Below, one piece after another: positions 1-7,932 of a stretch of DNA of 64,000 nucleotides. The notes below the pieces were generated by a model. That model ran no database searches. It had not been told where the DNA came from and was given only the letters and a program-made list of their open reading frames with translations. The position numbers were made by a program, and so were the translations under genes. Source of the DNA: Ustilago trichophora (lineage: Eukaryota; Basidiomycota; Ustilaginomycetes; Ustilaginales; Ustilaginaceae); assembly GCA_900323505.1 (NCBI GenBank), contig OOIN01000004.1, positions 1,674,001-1,738,000 on the forward strand, given 5' to 3'. Positions within the stretch are counted from its first letter, which is position 1. Each line of letters opens with the position of its first letter.

Positions 1-155
1 AGCTCGAGCGATGCTCTAATACTTGTGAGAATCAGTCAAACACAAGAGGTAAGCAGTGTTGAAGTGTTGAGGGTCGTAAGCGTATCTCGACGGCGTGATG
101 GTAAGAAAGGAAAGGGAGCTACTCAGGGTCTCCAAGAGTAAACCTCTGTTGCAAA

Positions 156-192
<37 letters not shown>

Positions 193-334
193 AGAAAGGA
201 GAAAAAGTTCATTGAGACCAGTCTTCTTTCGACTTGGGCTTTCGCGCGAATAAAGCAGCCTTTGGCTTGTGTTCTTTTCGACCAGACCAGACCTACTCTA
301 TGAAAGCTGGCATCGTTGACCCTTCGCATCTATA
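1..334. other. Intergenic edge, no gene seen
   Basis: I see no supportable gene here. The stretch lies beyond the 3' end of the minus-strand gene that stops at 335 and contains a 34-base A run (157-190). Short open frames that cross the A run translate into homopolymer phenylalanine or lysine and are not credible. Confidence 0.6.
157..190. repeat. A34 homopolymer
   Basis: Thirty-four consecutive A residues on the plus strand, followed by an A/G-rich stretch to about 211. It could be a slippage-prone mononucleotide tract or the trace of an inserted poly(A) tail. No target-site duplication was recognised around it. Confidence 0.95.
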
Positions 335-1372
335 TTACAAGGCTACCTGGTGGAGCGTAACATTGGCTATCTCGACAGAGATGCTGCCACTGGCAAAGAT
401 GCTCGCCGTATGGAGGCCGTTGACCCGGGACTGGAAGGTATCGACCAACTCCTGACCGAGCTTTTCAACGTCACCGTCAGAACAGAGGCACTGTGGGACA
501 GAGAAAGAGAGAAGCTCTAGCTTGCTGGTGCTGTCAGACCAATGTACCCGGTACACAATCAGCGGCTGAGATCTGAGGCAATTGGCTGGAGGAGCGGCAA
601 AGTTCGCCTCGGATCGAGCTGCCCCTTCCATGCGGTGGGGCGGTCGCACATCGTAGGCACACGACACGGAAGGCTGCTCGATATCATGTAGACAATAAAC
701 GGAGCCGTATTCCAACAGAAAGCCTGCAAGCGCCACACCGACTAGTTGGGCATCGATGTTCGAATCTTTCTGATCTGAAACGAGGCGTGATGCTATGAGC
801 ACATCTAGCGAGTTGTCTGTAGTGACAGCTTCGTGAATTGCTGTTATGAGGCTCGTGGTGTGAGCATCGGGCGCTGAAAGGGTGGGAGAGGTGTGCTCGG
901 GTGTCGATCGAGCATCCACCCACAACACAGGGTAGTGACGTTGTGATTCAGTGCCACCAGTCAGAGTCGCTACATCAGTCCAGAGGTTCTTCCTTGAGCT
1001 GACGATGAACGTCTGATCTGTAGGCGCATGATAGAGCAGCCTTACCCTTTGCAAATCAACATATGGGGCTTTCTGCTTCACGAATGAGTTAAGCCTCAAG
1101 TTGATTGCAGATGCCTGTGCGGCTGTCAGCCCTAGCGCATCGACTAGCGATGCTCTGCGTAGCCCTACAGCTACTATTTGAATCTGCAGGGCGATGAGGA
1201 CGCATGCTGAGCGTGGGACTCTTTGCTTTCTGCCAGCCGAGGACGAAACGATTGCTGCAGAGATCTCCTGTGCAAGTTCTACCACAGCTTGGCTTCCTAG
1301 GATTGAGTGCTCAGATGTAGCAGTGTTGGATGCGACACCGGTGACCTTTGCGATCGCGGCCCGCTTCGACAT
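335..1372 (-). CDS. Hypothetical protein, possibly DUF4504 (C1orf74-like)
   Basis: Intronless frame of 345 residues with an ATG at 1370-1372 and TAA at 335-337. The sequence is balanced, without signal peptide, membrane helix or low-complexity stretch, as in a folded cytosolic protein. A hydrophobic strand-like segment near residues 60-80 and a glycine/leucine-rich segment near residue 212 (GFLLEYGSVY) recall the eukaryotic DUF4504/UPF0739 family, whose human member is C1orf74; this is resemblance by eye only. The function of that family is unknown to me. The start lies 182 bases from the divergently placed tRNA-Arg gene, so the two share an upstream region. That it is a real gene is fairly sure from length and composition; the family call is weak. 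Confidence 0.6.
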   Translation of the reverse strand: MSKRAAIAKVTGVASNTATSEHSILGSQAVVELAQEISAAIVSSSAGRKQRVPRSACVLIALQIQIVAVGLRRASLVDALGLTAAQASAINLRLNSFVKQKAPYVDLQRVRLLYHAPTDQTFIVSSRKNLWTDVATLTGGTESQRHYPVLWVDARSTPEHTSPTLSAPDAHTTSLITAIHEAVTTDNSLDVLIASRLVSDQKDSNIDAQLVGVALAGFLLEYGSVYCLHDIEQPSVSCAYDVRPPHRMEGAARSEANFAAPPANCLRSQPLIVYRVHWSDSTSKLELLSFSVPQCLCSDGDVEKLGQELVDTFQSRVNGLHTASIFASGSISVEIANVTLHQVAL

Positions 1373-1554
1373 CTTATCTGCATCTCTGTTGTGTCAAGCA
1401 GAGGTATGAACTCAGTGTCCCGGGATAGCTGAGTGGAGATGAAGGGGGTGACGAGAGTATGCGTGGTGGCTCGGTCTTGAACGCGGACCCTGAAGATGCT
1501 GTGAAACACCAACAATGCTATATCTATATTCAACTATTTCGTCTTCCCAGCAAA

Positions 1555-1650
1555 GGGTCTTTAGCTCAGCAGTAGAGCGGCAGACTTCGGTTCAACGAAG
1601 ATCCTCTTCGGGTATTCTGCAGGTCGCGGGTTCAATCCCCGTAGGACTCT
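1555..1650 (+). tRNA. tRNA-Arg(TCG) with a 24-nt intron
   Basis: A full cloverleaf can be folded. Acceptor strands 1555-1561 and 1643-1649 pair over 7 bp; the D stem is GCTC/GAGC (1564-1578); the anticodon stem is GCAGA/TCTGC (1580-1584 and 1616-1620); the T arm is GCGGG-TTCAATC-CCCGT (1626-1642); the discriminator is T1650. With stem ends fixed, the anticodon is TCG at 1587-1589, reading CGA (Arg). The intron falls after position 37 at 1591-1614, the normal place for nuclear tRNA introns. Its CGAAG (1596-1600) is complementary to the CTTCG of the anticodon loop, the expected anticodon-intron pairing. Confidence 0.93.
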
Positions 1651-1662
1651 TTTCTTTTTTTT
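1651..1662 (+). terminator. Pol III terminator of tRNA-Arg
   Basis: Directly after the discriminator base comes TTTC and then eight T residues (1655-1662), a normal RNA polymerase III stop signal. Confidence 0.8.
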
Positions 1663-1839
1663 GTGAATTGCTGATTTTTGAGCCAGGGTCTCGCGACACG
1701 AACGAACAAAGTGACAGGGTCCAGTCGCGTCAAAGTCGAGCACAACTTTATGCTCTTTGAATGTTCCGACCTTACCATAAAACATAATACACACGACGAC
1801 AGCAAGACATGCCAAAGGCGACATCGGAGCCAGGCTGCT

Positions 1840-3333
1840 ATGGCCAAACGAGATAATGCAGCCAAAGGCAGGTTGCTATGGCGGAGTGACCTCGTCCTGA
1901 TCGATGGCACTCGCCTACCAGGAATAGCCATCGTCTCGTATGCTAATCCCTTCGGTGGACCAGATCACGATGATCCGCGTGCCAACTTGCACGAGGCCGA
2001 GGCTGACCTATGTCTGGCCCTCGAGATGCTTCGTAATCAACCTTTGCGTATTGCATCGCTAGCAAATGATGGATCCTCGACAGGTACTGCTGCAGCTATT
2101 GGTGGGCAGGGGCAGAAGCAAACACACTGGGTCGCAAGCGGTGATGTGCGCGTGTACATTGACCGACGCGAGATGGCAACATGGAGCTTCTTCCAGAGGG
2201 TCTTCTGCTTTGACGCCGACTTTGTCCAGGACACAGGTGTGCAACGATCTACACAGGTGCTTACGGTCTCGCTTCAGCCATCACTGCTCGTTCCCGGCGT
2301 CGAGAGTGCCGCATCGGATCCTTTTGCCATCGTCAACACTCCAACTTCGCCACACTCAGAGTTTTGTATCTTTGCTCAGCCCGTCGCACCAAGTGATTTG
2401 GCTGAACCAGCTTCCGATACAATGCCTATCCGACTGGTCCTCGGTCGTAGGGTCACAGTCGTCACCAGAAGATCGAATGGTTTAAACGTCACAGGCAAGG
2501 AGCTCTCTCGATCCCGCAGCTTTTCCAGACAGCCCAGCGTGGGGTCACAGACGCTGCACGATGTGTTCAGTCAAGCCGGTCTTTCGATACCAACGTTTGG
2601 AGGATTGCCGACACAGATGACTAGCACTGCACCGCGACCAGATGACCCGCTTCCAAGGGGTTCCATATCTGCATTACTTCAGGCTCGATCGAGGCGTAAA
2701 CCCACCCACACGCAACGCCATCGTGGAGCGTCGCCTGTGGGATCTTCTACCTTAGGCCCACCTGCACCAGTGGGTACTCACACGCCTGGTCGCCGAGGCG
2801 AGAAACGACGAGGCAGTTCCGAACGCAAAGTCGCAGGAAGTCCAAGTCTAGCAGACGGTGTAGACGATATGCAGCTCGAAAGCACCGCTCTTTCCCCAAC
2901 AAAAGCGATCAAACATCGAGCAGACCGCATCCTTTCCGACTTGCCTCGCCTCAACCTGGGCAAGCAACCGACACGTGCCATCGTATCCAACACACAAGGC
3001 AGCAACACCCAACTACTTGACGTCAAACCCGTCAAACTCGAGTCCGTCTCCCCCGAGCCCTTCTTGCTCGACTCAAAGGACCACCAGCGAAGCTCAACAA
3101 ACGAACCCATCGAAAAGGCCAATCGCACCATGATCAAAAAGATTGTTCACACTCTGCTCGTTCGCGAACATGGCCTCACCAAAACAGATCCAGACTACAT
3201 CGCAACATACAACCAAACATGTTCAGGCACCTGGTGCACTTTTCGCAAAATCGCAGCCACCAAACCGCTCTCTAAAGACGCTGCAGAGGACGTCGTTCGC
3301 ATTCATCTATCTTTGTACTTGTATTCTAATTAG
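1840..3333 (+). CDS. Possible Sld7-type replication regulator
   Basis: Frame of 497 residues from the ATG at 1840. The same frame is open up to 1678, but the upstream part begins 28 bases after the tRNA gene and looks like leader. The N-terminal ~200 residues look folded; residues ~220-430 are Ser/Pro/Arg-rich and probably disordered. The last ~65 residues carry the most recognisable part: a helical block starting IKKIVHTLLVREHGL, then YNQTCSGTWCTFRK, ending IHLSLYLYSN. This order of features resembles the C-terminal domain of fungal Sld7, which binds Sld3 and helps load Cdc45 at replication origins (metazoan counterpart MTBP). The resemblance covers only the C-terminal end and was judged by eye. 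The gene converges with the coiled-coil gene downstream, with 90 bases between stops. Confidence 0.6.
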   Translation: MAKRDNAAKGRLLWRSDLVLIDGTRLPGIAIVSYANPFGGPDHDDPRANLHEAEADLCLALEMLRNQPLRIASLANDGSSTGTAAAIGGQGQKQTHWVASGDVRVYIDRREMATWSFFQRVFCFDADFVQDTGVQRSTQVLTVSLQPSLLVPGVESAASDPFAIVNTPTSPHSEFCIFAQPVAPSDLAEPASDTMPIRLVLGRRVTVVTRRSNGLNVTGKELSRSRSFSRQPSVGSQTLHDVFSQAGLSIPTFGGLPTQMTSTAPRPDDPLPRGSISALLQARSRRKPTHTQRHRGASPVGSSTLGPPAPVGTHTPGRRGEKRRGSSERKVAGSPSLADGVDDMQLESTALSPTKAIKHRADRILSDLPRLNLGKQPTRAIVSNTQGSNTQLLDVKPVKLESVSPEPFLLDSKDHQRSSTNEPIEKANRTMIKKIVHTLLVREHGLTKTDPDYIATYNQTCSGTWCTFRKIAATKPLSKDAAEDVVRIHLSLYLYSN

Positions 3334-3423
3334 TCAATCTTCATCAACATTCGAGTAGACATTCAACTTGAACCACTTGGGGGCTACAGCCGAATCTAAT
3401 GTTGCGCCAGGCTTGGATCGATC

Positions 3424-6400
3424 TCAAGCGGCGGCGGCAGTGCGGAGTCGGTCTTCCAGCTGCTCGATCTCCTGCTTGAGCTTATCGACGTCTTCCTGGC
3501 TCTCTGTGAGGAATTTCACTTCGAGCTTGGCATTCTGCAGGTCGCGCTGGACGTTCTCGAGCTCATCGCGTTCAGATCGTCGTTCGGCCAGCAACTTTTC
3601 GAGCTGCTCGTGGTGCTGGTTGGACAGGAGGGCGACCTTTTCGGTGTGTGCGGCGTGAAGACGCTCCAAATCACTCATTTCCTGGTTCTCCTTGCCTTGG
3701 CCGTCGAGCAGGCTAGCCGCTGTGGTGGGCGTGGCAGCGACCTGGGAAGCCATCACAGCAAGCTCCTTGTTGGCGGCATCGCGAGCGCGCACCGCTTCGT
3801 CGAGCTTGTCTTGCAGATCCATCAGCTTGTCGAGATCCTGCAGGCCCTTCTCGCGGAAGGGCAGGAGATCCTCCTCGTGCTTCCTGGTGAGCTGGCCAAC
3901 TTCGTCGACGTGTTTCTGGACAAGGGCCTCCTTGTCAGCCGCATGCTGGGCTGAAATGGCCTCAAATTGCTCGACGAACGCCGTCTGCGACTGGTTGTGG
4001 GCGTTGCGGACCTCTGAAAGCTCCTGCTCCAGCTGCTCGACCTGCGTTCGCAGCGCAATAGTCTCCGACGAGCTGGCAGCAGCAGAATCGGAAGCGGCTT
4101 TCTTGGCTTGGTCAGATACAGACGTCAACTCGGCCTCCAACGACTTGATACGAGCATCGCTGGCGTCCTTCTCGGTTTGCAGCTGCGTAAGCGCGTCCTT
4201 GATCTTCTTCAGGTCACCCTGCGCAGCGGTGAGCTCCAGCTGCACACGCTTCAGCTCGCTGGCGTGGCGCTCAGCAGCTTCGGACAGGGCCGTGGCATGT
4301 GCCGCCTGGACAGACTCGAGCTCATCAAAGTGCGACTTGCGCATCTGCTCAATTGTCTTGGACGACTGCTCTTTGAGGGCCTGCAGGTCGGTTGAGTGGC
4401 CGTCTCCCGCTTCGGCACGCGCCTTCTCGAAGGCATCCATGACCTTCTGATCGTGCTCGGCCTTGACTTCGGCCACCTGAGCGGCGTACTTGGCCTCCTG
4501 CCCCGCAAGCTCTGCCTTGATCTCTTCCAGGGCTTGTTGCAGCTTCTTGACTCGCTCTTCGGCTGCATCGTTGCGGGAAGCGAGTTCTGTGGCATGTTCG
4601 TCGCGCGTCTGCGAGAGCGTCTTCTCGTGTGCATCAGCCAAGGTGAACAGCTCCTCAGCGTGTCGCGAGGCGTCTGAAGCTCGCGCTTCTTCGAGAGCGG
4701 CTTCATGGGTCTTCTGCAGTGCAGCGCGGGTCTGCTCTTCGACCTCACGTCGAGCGGCGTCGAGCTCGACCGCTTTCTGCTCCAAATGTTTGACGTTTGC
4801 TTCTTCGAGCGCACGTTCAAGCTTCTTCGCGTGCTCAGCTGTCAGCTCACGGCGAACACTGCTGATAGCATCTTCAAGCACGGCAGCGTGCTTCTGCTCC
4901 GCATCCGCATGGGCTTGTTCTACCGCCTGGACGAGCGATTCGCTGTGTTGTGAGTCTGCCGAGGCGCGCTCTTCATGGTGCGCGTGCTGCGCCTTGGCGA
5001 GCACTGCAGCCTCTGCGGCAGCAACGGCTTCAGCGAGCCTGGTCTCGAAGGCCGAGGAGTTGCTTTCGATTTGGCCTTGCAGGTCCTTATTGCGCTGCTC
5101 GAGCTCGGCAAGATCCGAGACTTGCTTTTCGAGCTCCTCGTTGCGCTTCTGAAGGATGGCGAGCTCGGATGCCTTCTTCTGCAGATCATCGTGGCTCTCC
5201 TTGAGAACATCAAGCTCCGCGGCCTTCTTCTGCAAATCCGAGTGGCTCTCCTTCAAAGCGACCAGCTCATCTGCATGCTTCTGCAGCTGTTCGTTGCGTT
5301 CTTTGAGGGAAACTAGTTCAGCTTCTTTATCGGCCAAGATCGAAGCGCCCTCCTCGCCAGCGGCGCTCGCCTCGGATGCCTTTCTCTGCGCTTCCGATAG
5401 CTGGGACTTGATTTCGCCAAGTTCAGCCAGCAGCTTCTCGTTCTGCGAGAGAAGTTCCGCTTCTCTTTCGCTGGCCTCCTTGGCAGCAGCTGCAGCGGCA
5501 GTCGCGGCAGACTCGTGAGCCTCGCGTTGCTCGGCTAGCTGCTTGGAAGCTTCATCGTCGCCAGCAGACACCTTCTGCTCGTGTTCCAAAGTCAGCTGCT
5601 GGATGCGTTGCTCGAGATCAGCAATGCTCTTCTTGGCAGCGTCGGCGTCATCGTGAGCTTGCTTGGCACTGAGTTGGTGCTCTTCGATTTGCTGGAGACT
5701 AGCTTTGAGCTTGCCCTGAAGGTCTGCCATGGCCGCCGTCTGTGTTTCGTCCTTCTCCTTGCTACTGGCATCGCGGGCGGCAGATGCATCCTCGAGCGCG
5801 GTTTGCGCTTCCGCCAGCTTGGTTTCGAGAATCTCGATCTTGGACTGCGCAGCCGCAATGACCTTTTCCTTCTCCGAGAGAAGAGCATCGTGCTTGGACG
5901 CTAGATCAATGCGGTCCTCACCGGAAGTCCCAAGTTCGGTCTTGAGGCGCTCAACCTCAGCCTCCAGCTCCTTGACACGTGCAGAGGAAAAGGAAGTGGT
6001 TTCTTCGTCGGCATCGAGCGCCGGCACGGTTTCCTTCGCTTCTGCGAGTTTGGCCTCGGCTGCAGAGAGACTGACTGTCTTGGCCTGCAGCTCTTCGTCC
6101 TTGGTCTCAAGGTCGGATTTGAGCTGATCCAGCTGGTCACTTTGTTCGGACAGCTCAGCCTCGAGTTTTGCAATCTTGTCATGCAAATCCTTGACTGCAG
6201 AGCTGGCAACAGCGCCAGCCGGCGCAAGGCTTCTGCGAGCAGCGGCACCGGCTGCAGCAGAGGAGGCGATGGCAGTAGTAGCGCCGGCGGCTCTTGCAGA
6301 CGGAGCTAAGCTCGATCGAGCCGCCGATGCGGGGCGAGCCGCTGCTCCTGTGGTGCTGGTGCCGTTGCTCGTGATGGAGGCACGTCGAGCTGCGGCATTC

Positions 6401-7356
6401 GTGGCAGAAGGGGCTCCGCCAGAGGAAGCGCTTGAGCTGACAACAGACGCTCTCTTTGCTGCAAGAGAAGAGGTAGTTGCGGCAGCCGTCGACGAAACGG
6501 GTGGTCGTCGAGCAGCAGTCGTGGCAGTAGTTGCGGGCGCAACGGCAGACGTGGTTCCAATAGGCCTGCGCACACCGGCGGTGGTAGTTCCAGGAGTGGC
6601 AGCAGCAGTTGCTCCAACAGGTCTGCGCACAGTGGCAGCACCTGTGGCGCTCACGGTGGAGCGAGCGGGTGATGGAGGCACTGTAGACACGCGTCGCGCT
6701 GTGGCTGTGGCTGCTGTGCCGGCAGCTGCAGGTCTGGCTGCGGTGCCCGCTGCAGAAGGTCGAGCAGCAGGTGTGGGGGCCACACTGGCACGGCCGGCTA
6801 CACCTGGACGAGCGACGGCAGCACCAGCAGTGGTTGCACCGGGCCTTGCAGACGTTGCGTTGGAAGCCGGTCTGACACCAGAGACGCTTGGACGTCCCGC
6901 AACGCCCGTGCGCGCTGTGCCTGTGGTGGTCGTGGCGGTCCTGGTAGCAGTGGCACCCACAGTCGAGGGACGGGTGCCTGGCACCACTCGACGAGCTGCC
7001 GTCGCAGCAGCGGTAGCCTGAGGACCAGTCTTTGGAGTAGCAGGAGCACGTGCGGTGGCGGCGGAGGGGGTCGCAGGCGCAGAGGCTTTCGGCTCTTCTA
7101 GGACAGTTGTGCCGTCAGCTTTGTGGTTGTCACCATTCTTGGAATCGTCCTCCGAGTTTGCATCCTCGACCTCATCGACTCTTTCTTCTCCACCGACGAG
7201 CTCGCCTCCCTCCTTTTCAGAAGATGTGCGGTCACTCTCAGCTACAGCATTGTCCATGGATAGCTCGCCCTCGGGAGTCGCCTGTTCTGGCTGGTTGCTA
7301 CCGTCGACATCGTGGTCAGCATGCACAGAGTCGTTGTACGTCTCGACGTCCGACAT
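3424..7356 (-). CDS. Large coiled-coil protein with basic Ala/Thr/Pro-rich N-terminal region
   Basis: Intronless frame of 1310 residues, ATG at 7354-7356. Three parts are visible. Residues 1-~100 are acidic (many Asp, Glu, Ser). Residues ~100-385 are built from Ala, Thr, Ser, Pro, Val, Gly and Arg with hardly any acidic residues, hence strongly basic, with imperfect short repeats of the TTxxxRRP and AARPSAAG kind. Residues ~388-1310 are almost unbroken heptad coiled coil rich in Glu, Lys, Ala, Leu and Gln, with tandem segments such as LKESHDDLQKKASEL. A basic low-complexity region before a long rod suits a cytoskeletal or tethering protein that binds microtubules, but no CAP-Gly, motor, GRIP or other named domain was recognised. 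Function is unknown. No membrane helix is present. Confidence 0.9.
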   Translation of the reverse strand: MSDVETYNDSVHADHDVDGSNQPEQATPEGELSMDNAVAESDRTSSEKEGGELVGGEERVDEVEDANSEDDSKNGDNHKADGTTVLEEPKASAPATPSAATARAPATPKTGPQATAAATAARRVVPGTRPSTVGATATRTATTTTGTARTGVAGRPSVSGVRPASNATSARPGATTAGAAVARPGVAGRASVAPTPAARPSAAGTAARPAAAGTAATATARRVSTVPPSPARSTVSATGAATVRRPVGATAAATPGTTTAGVRRPIGTTSAVAPATTATTAARRPPVSSTAAATTSSLAAKRASVVSSSASSGGAPSATNAAARRASITSNGTSTTGAAARPASAARSSLAPSARAAGATTAIASSAAAGAAARRSLAPAGAVASSAVKDLHDKIAKLEAELSEQSDQLDQLKSDLETKDEELQAKTVSLSAAEAKLAEAKETVPALDADEETTSFSSARVKELEAEVERLKTELGTSGEDRIDLASKHDALLSEKEKVIAAAQSKIEILETKLAEAQTALEDASAARDASSKEKDETQTAAMADLQGKLKASLQQIEEHQLSAKQAHDDADAAKKSIADLEQRIQQLTLEHEQKVSAGDDEASKQLAEQREAHESAATAAAAAAKEASEREAELLSQNEKLLAELGEIKSQLSEAQRKASEASAAGEEGASILADKEAELVSLKERNEQLQKHADELVALKESHSDLQKKAAELDVLKESHDDLQKKASELAILQKRNEELEKQVSDLAELEQRNKDLQGQIESNSSAFETRLAEAVAAAEAAVLAKAQHAHHEERASADSQHSESLVQAVEQAHADAEQKHAAVLEDAISSVRRELTAEHAKKLERALEEANVKHLEQKAVELDAARREVEEQTRAALQKTHEAALEEARASDASRHAEELFTLADAHEKTLSQTRDEHATELASRNDAAEERVKKLQQALEEIKAELAGQEAKYAAQVAEVKAEHDQKVMDAFEKARAEAGDGHSTDLQALKEQSSKTIEQMRKSHFDELESVQAAHATALSEAAERHASELKRVQLELTAAQGDLKKIKDALTQLQTEKDASDARIKSLEAELTSVSDQAKKAASDSAAASSSETIALRTQVEQLEQELSEVRNAHNQSQTAFVEQFEAISAQHAADKEALVQKHVDEVGQLTRKHEEDLLPFREKGLQDLDKLMDLQDKLDEAVRARDAANKELAVMASQVAATPTTAASLLDGQGKENQEMSDLERLHAAHTEKVALLSNQHHEQLEKLLAERRSERDELENVQRDLQNAKLEVKFLTESQEDVDKLKQEIEQLEDRLRTAAAA

Positions 7357-7419
7357 GCTTGATGATGAAGTGTGAAATGAGTGAATGATGGAGTCAGGAA
7401 AATAAGATTAGCTGTTCTT

Positions 7420-7437
7420 GTACTGTACTGTACTGTA
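7420..7437. repeat. GTACTG-type array
   Basis: Three and a half head-to-tail copies of the pentamer GTACT, 60-80 bases upstream of the coiled-coil gene start. The same pentamer recurs at several other intergenic sites in the window. Confidence 0.9.
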
Positions 7438-7514
7438 TGCCTCTGAGCTCAGTTCCACGATGTTTTGTGCTTGTCTGTGCGGCGCATGCGTGTGTGCACA
7501 CAAGCGTGCCACTG

Positions 7515-7534
7515 GTGTGTGTGTGTGTGTGTGT
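7515..7534. repeat. (GT)10 microsatellite
   Basis: Ten perfect GT units in the upstream region of the coiled-coil gene. Confidence 0.95.
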
Positions 7535-7932
7535 TTCAACTCGCATGTGATTTCTCATGATTTCTCGAAAGTGACACTTTTCTCAGAAATCACAAAGACG
7601 CGTCCAGTCTCTCGTGCCAGAGGCCCATCCTTCGCTTCAAACCGTACTCACAGAAAGAGGCACAAAAAGGAGGAAGAAATCCATGTTGAAATGCTGGAAT
7701 TGCTGGGATCATGTTGAATGCTTTTGGGAGCGGGATATCATGTTGAATGGGTACAGAATACAGAGGTGGAAACAGATGCAAAGAAAAGACGATGACAACA
7801 ATAATGGGAACCAAGAGTTAGACTATAGGGAAGGGAAAAAGGAAAACCAGAGGCGCTGGGCCCGGACCCGAGCAGTTGATGCTGGATCCTCGGGCAGACA
7901 GGGCTAAGAGTGGAGAGCGGGGAAAAGGGGGA

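Larger units (their letters stand above)
7357..7932. other. Intergenic region between divergent 5' end and convergent 3' end
   Basis: This 576-base gap holds the upstream region of the coiled-coil gene and the 3' region of MET6. It contains a GTACTG array (7420-7437) and a GT dinucleotide run (7515-7534). No convincing ORF was found. Confidence 0.6.

Noticed and set aside
4251..7049. Several Ser/Arg- or Ala/Val-rich ORFs inside the coiled-coil gene
   Set aside because: They are out-of-frame shadows of a GC-rich low-complexity gene.
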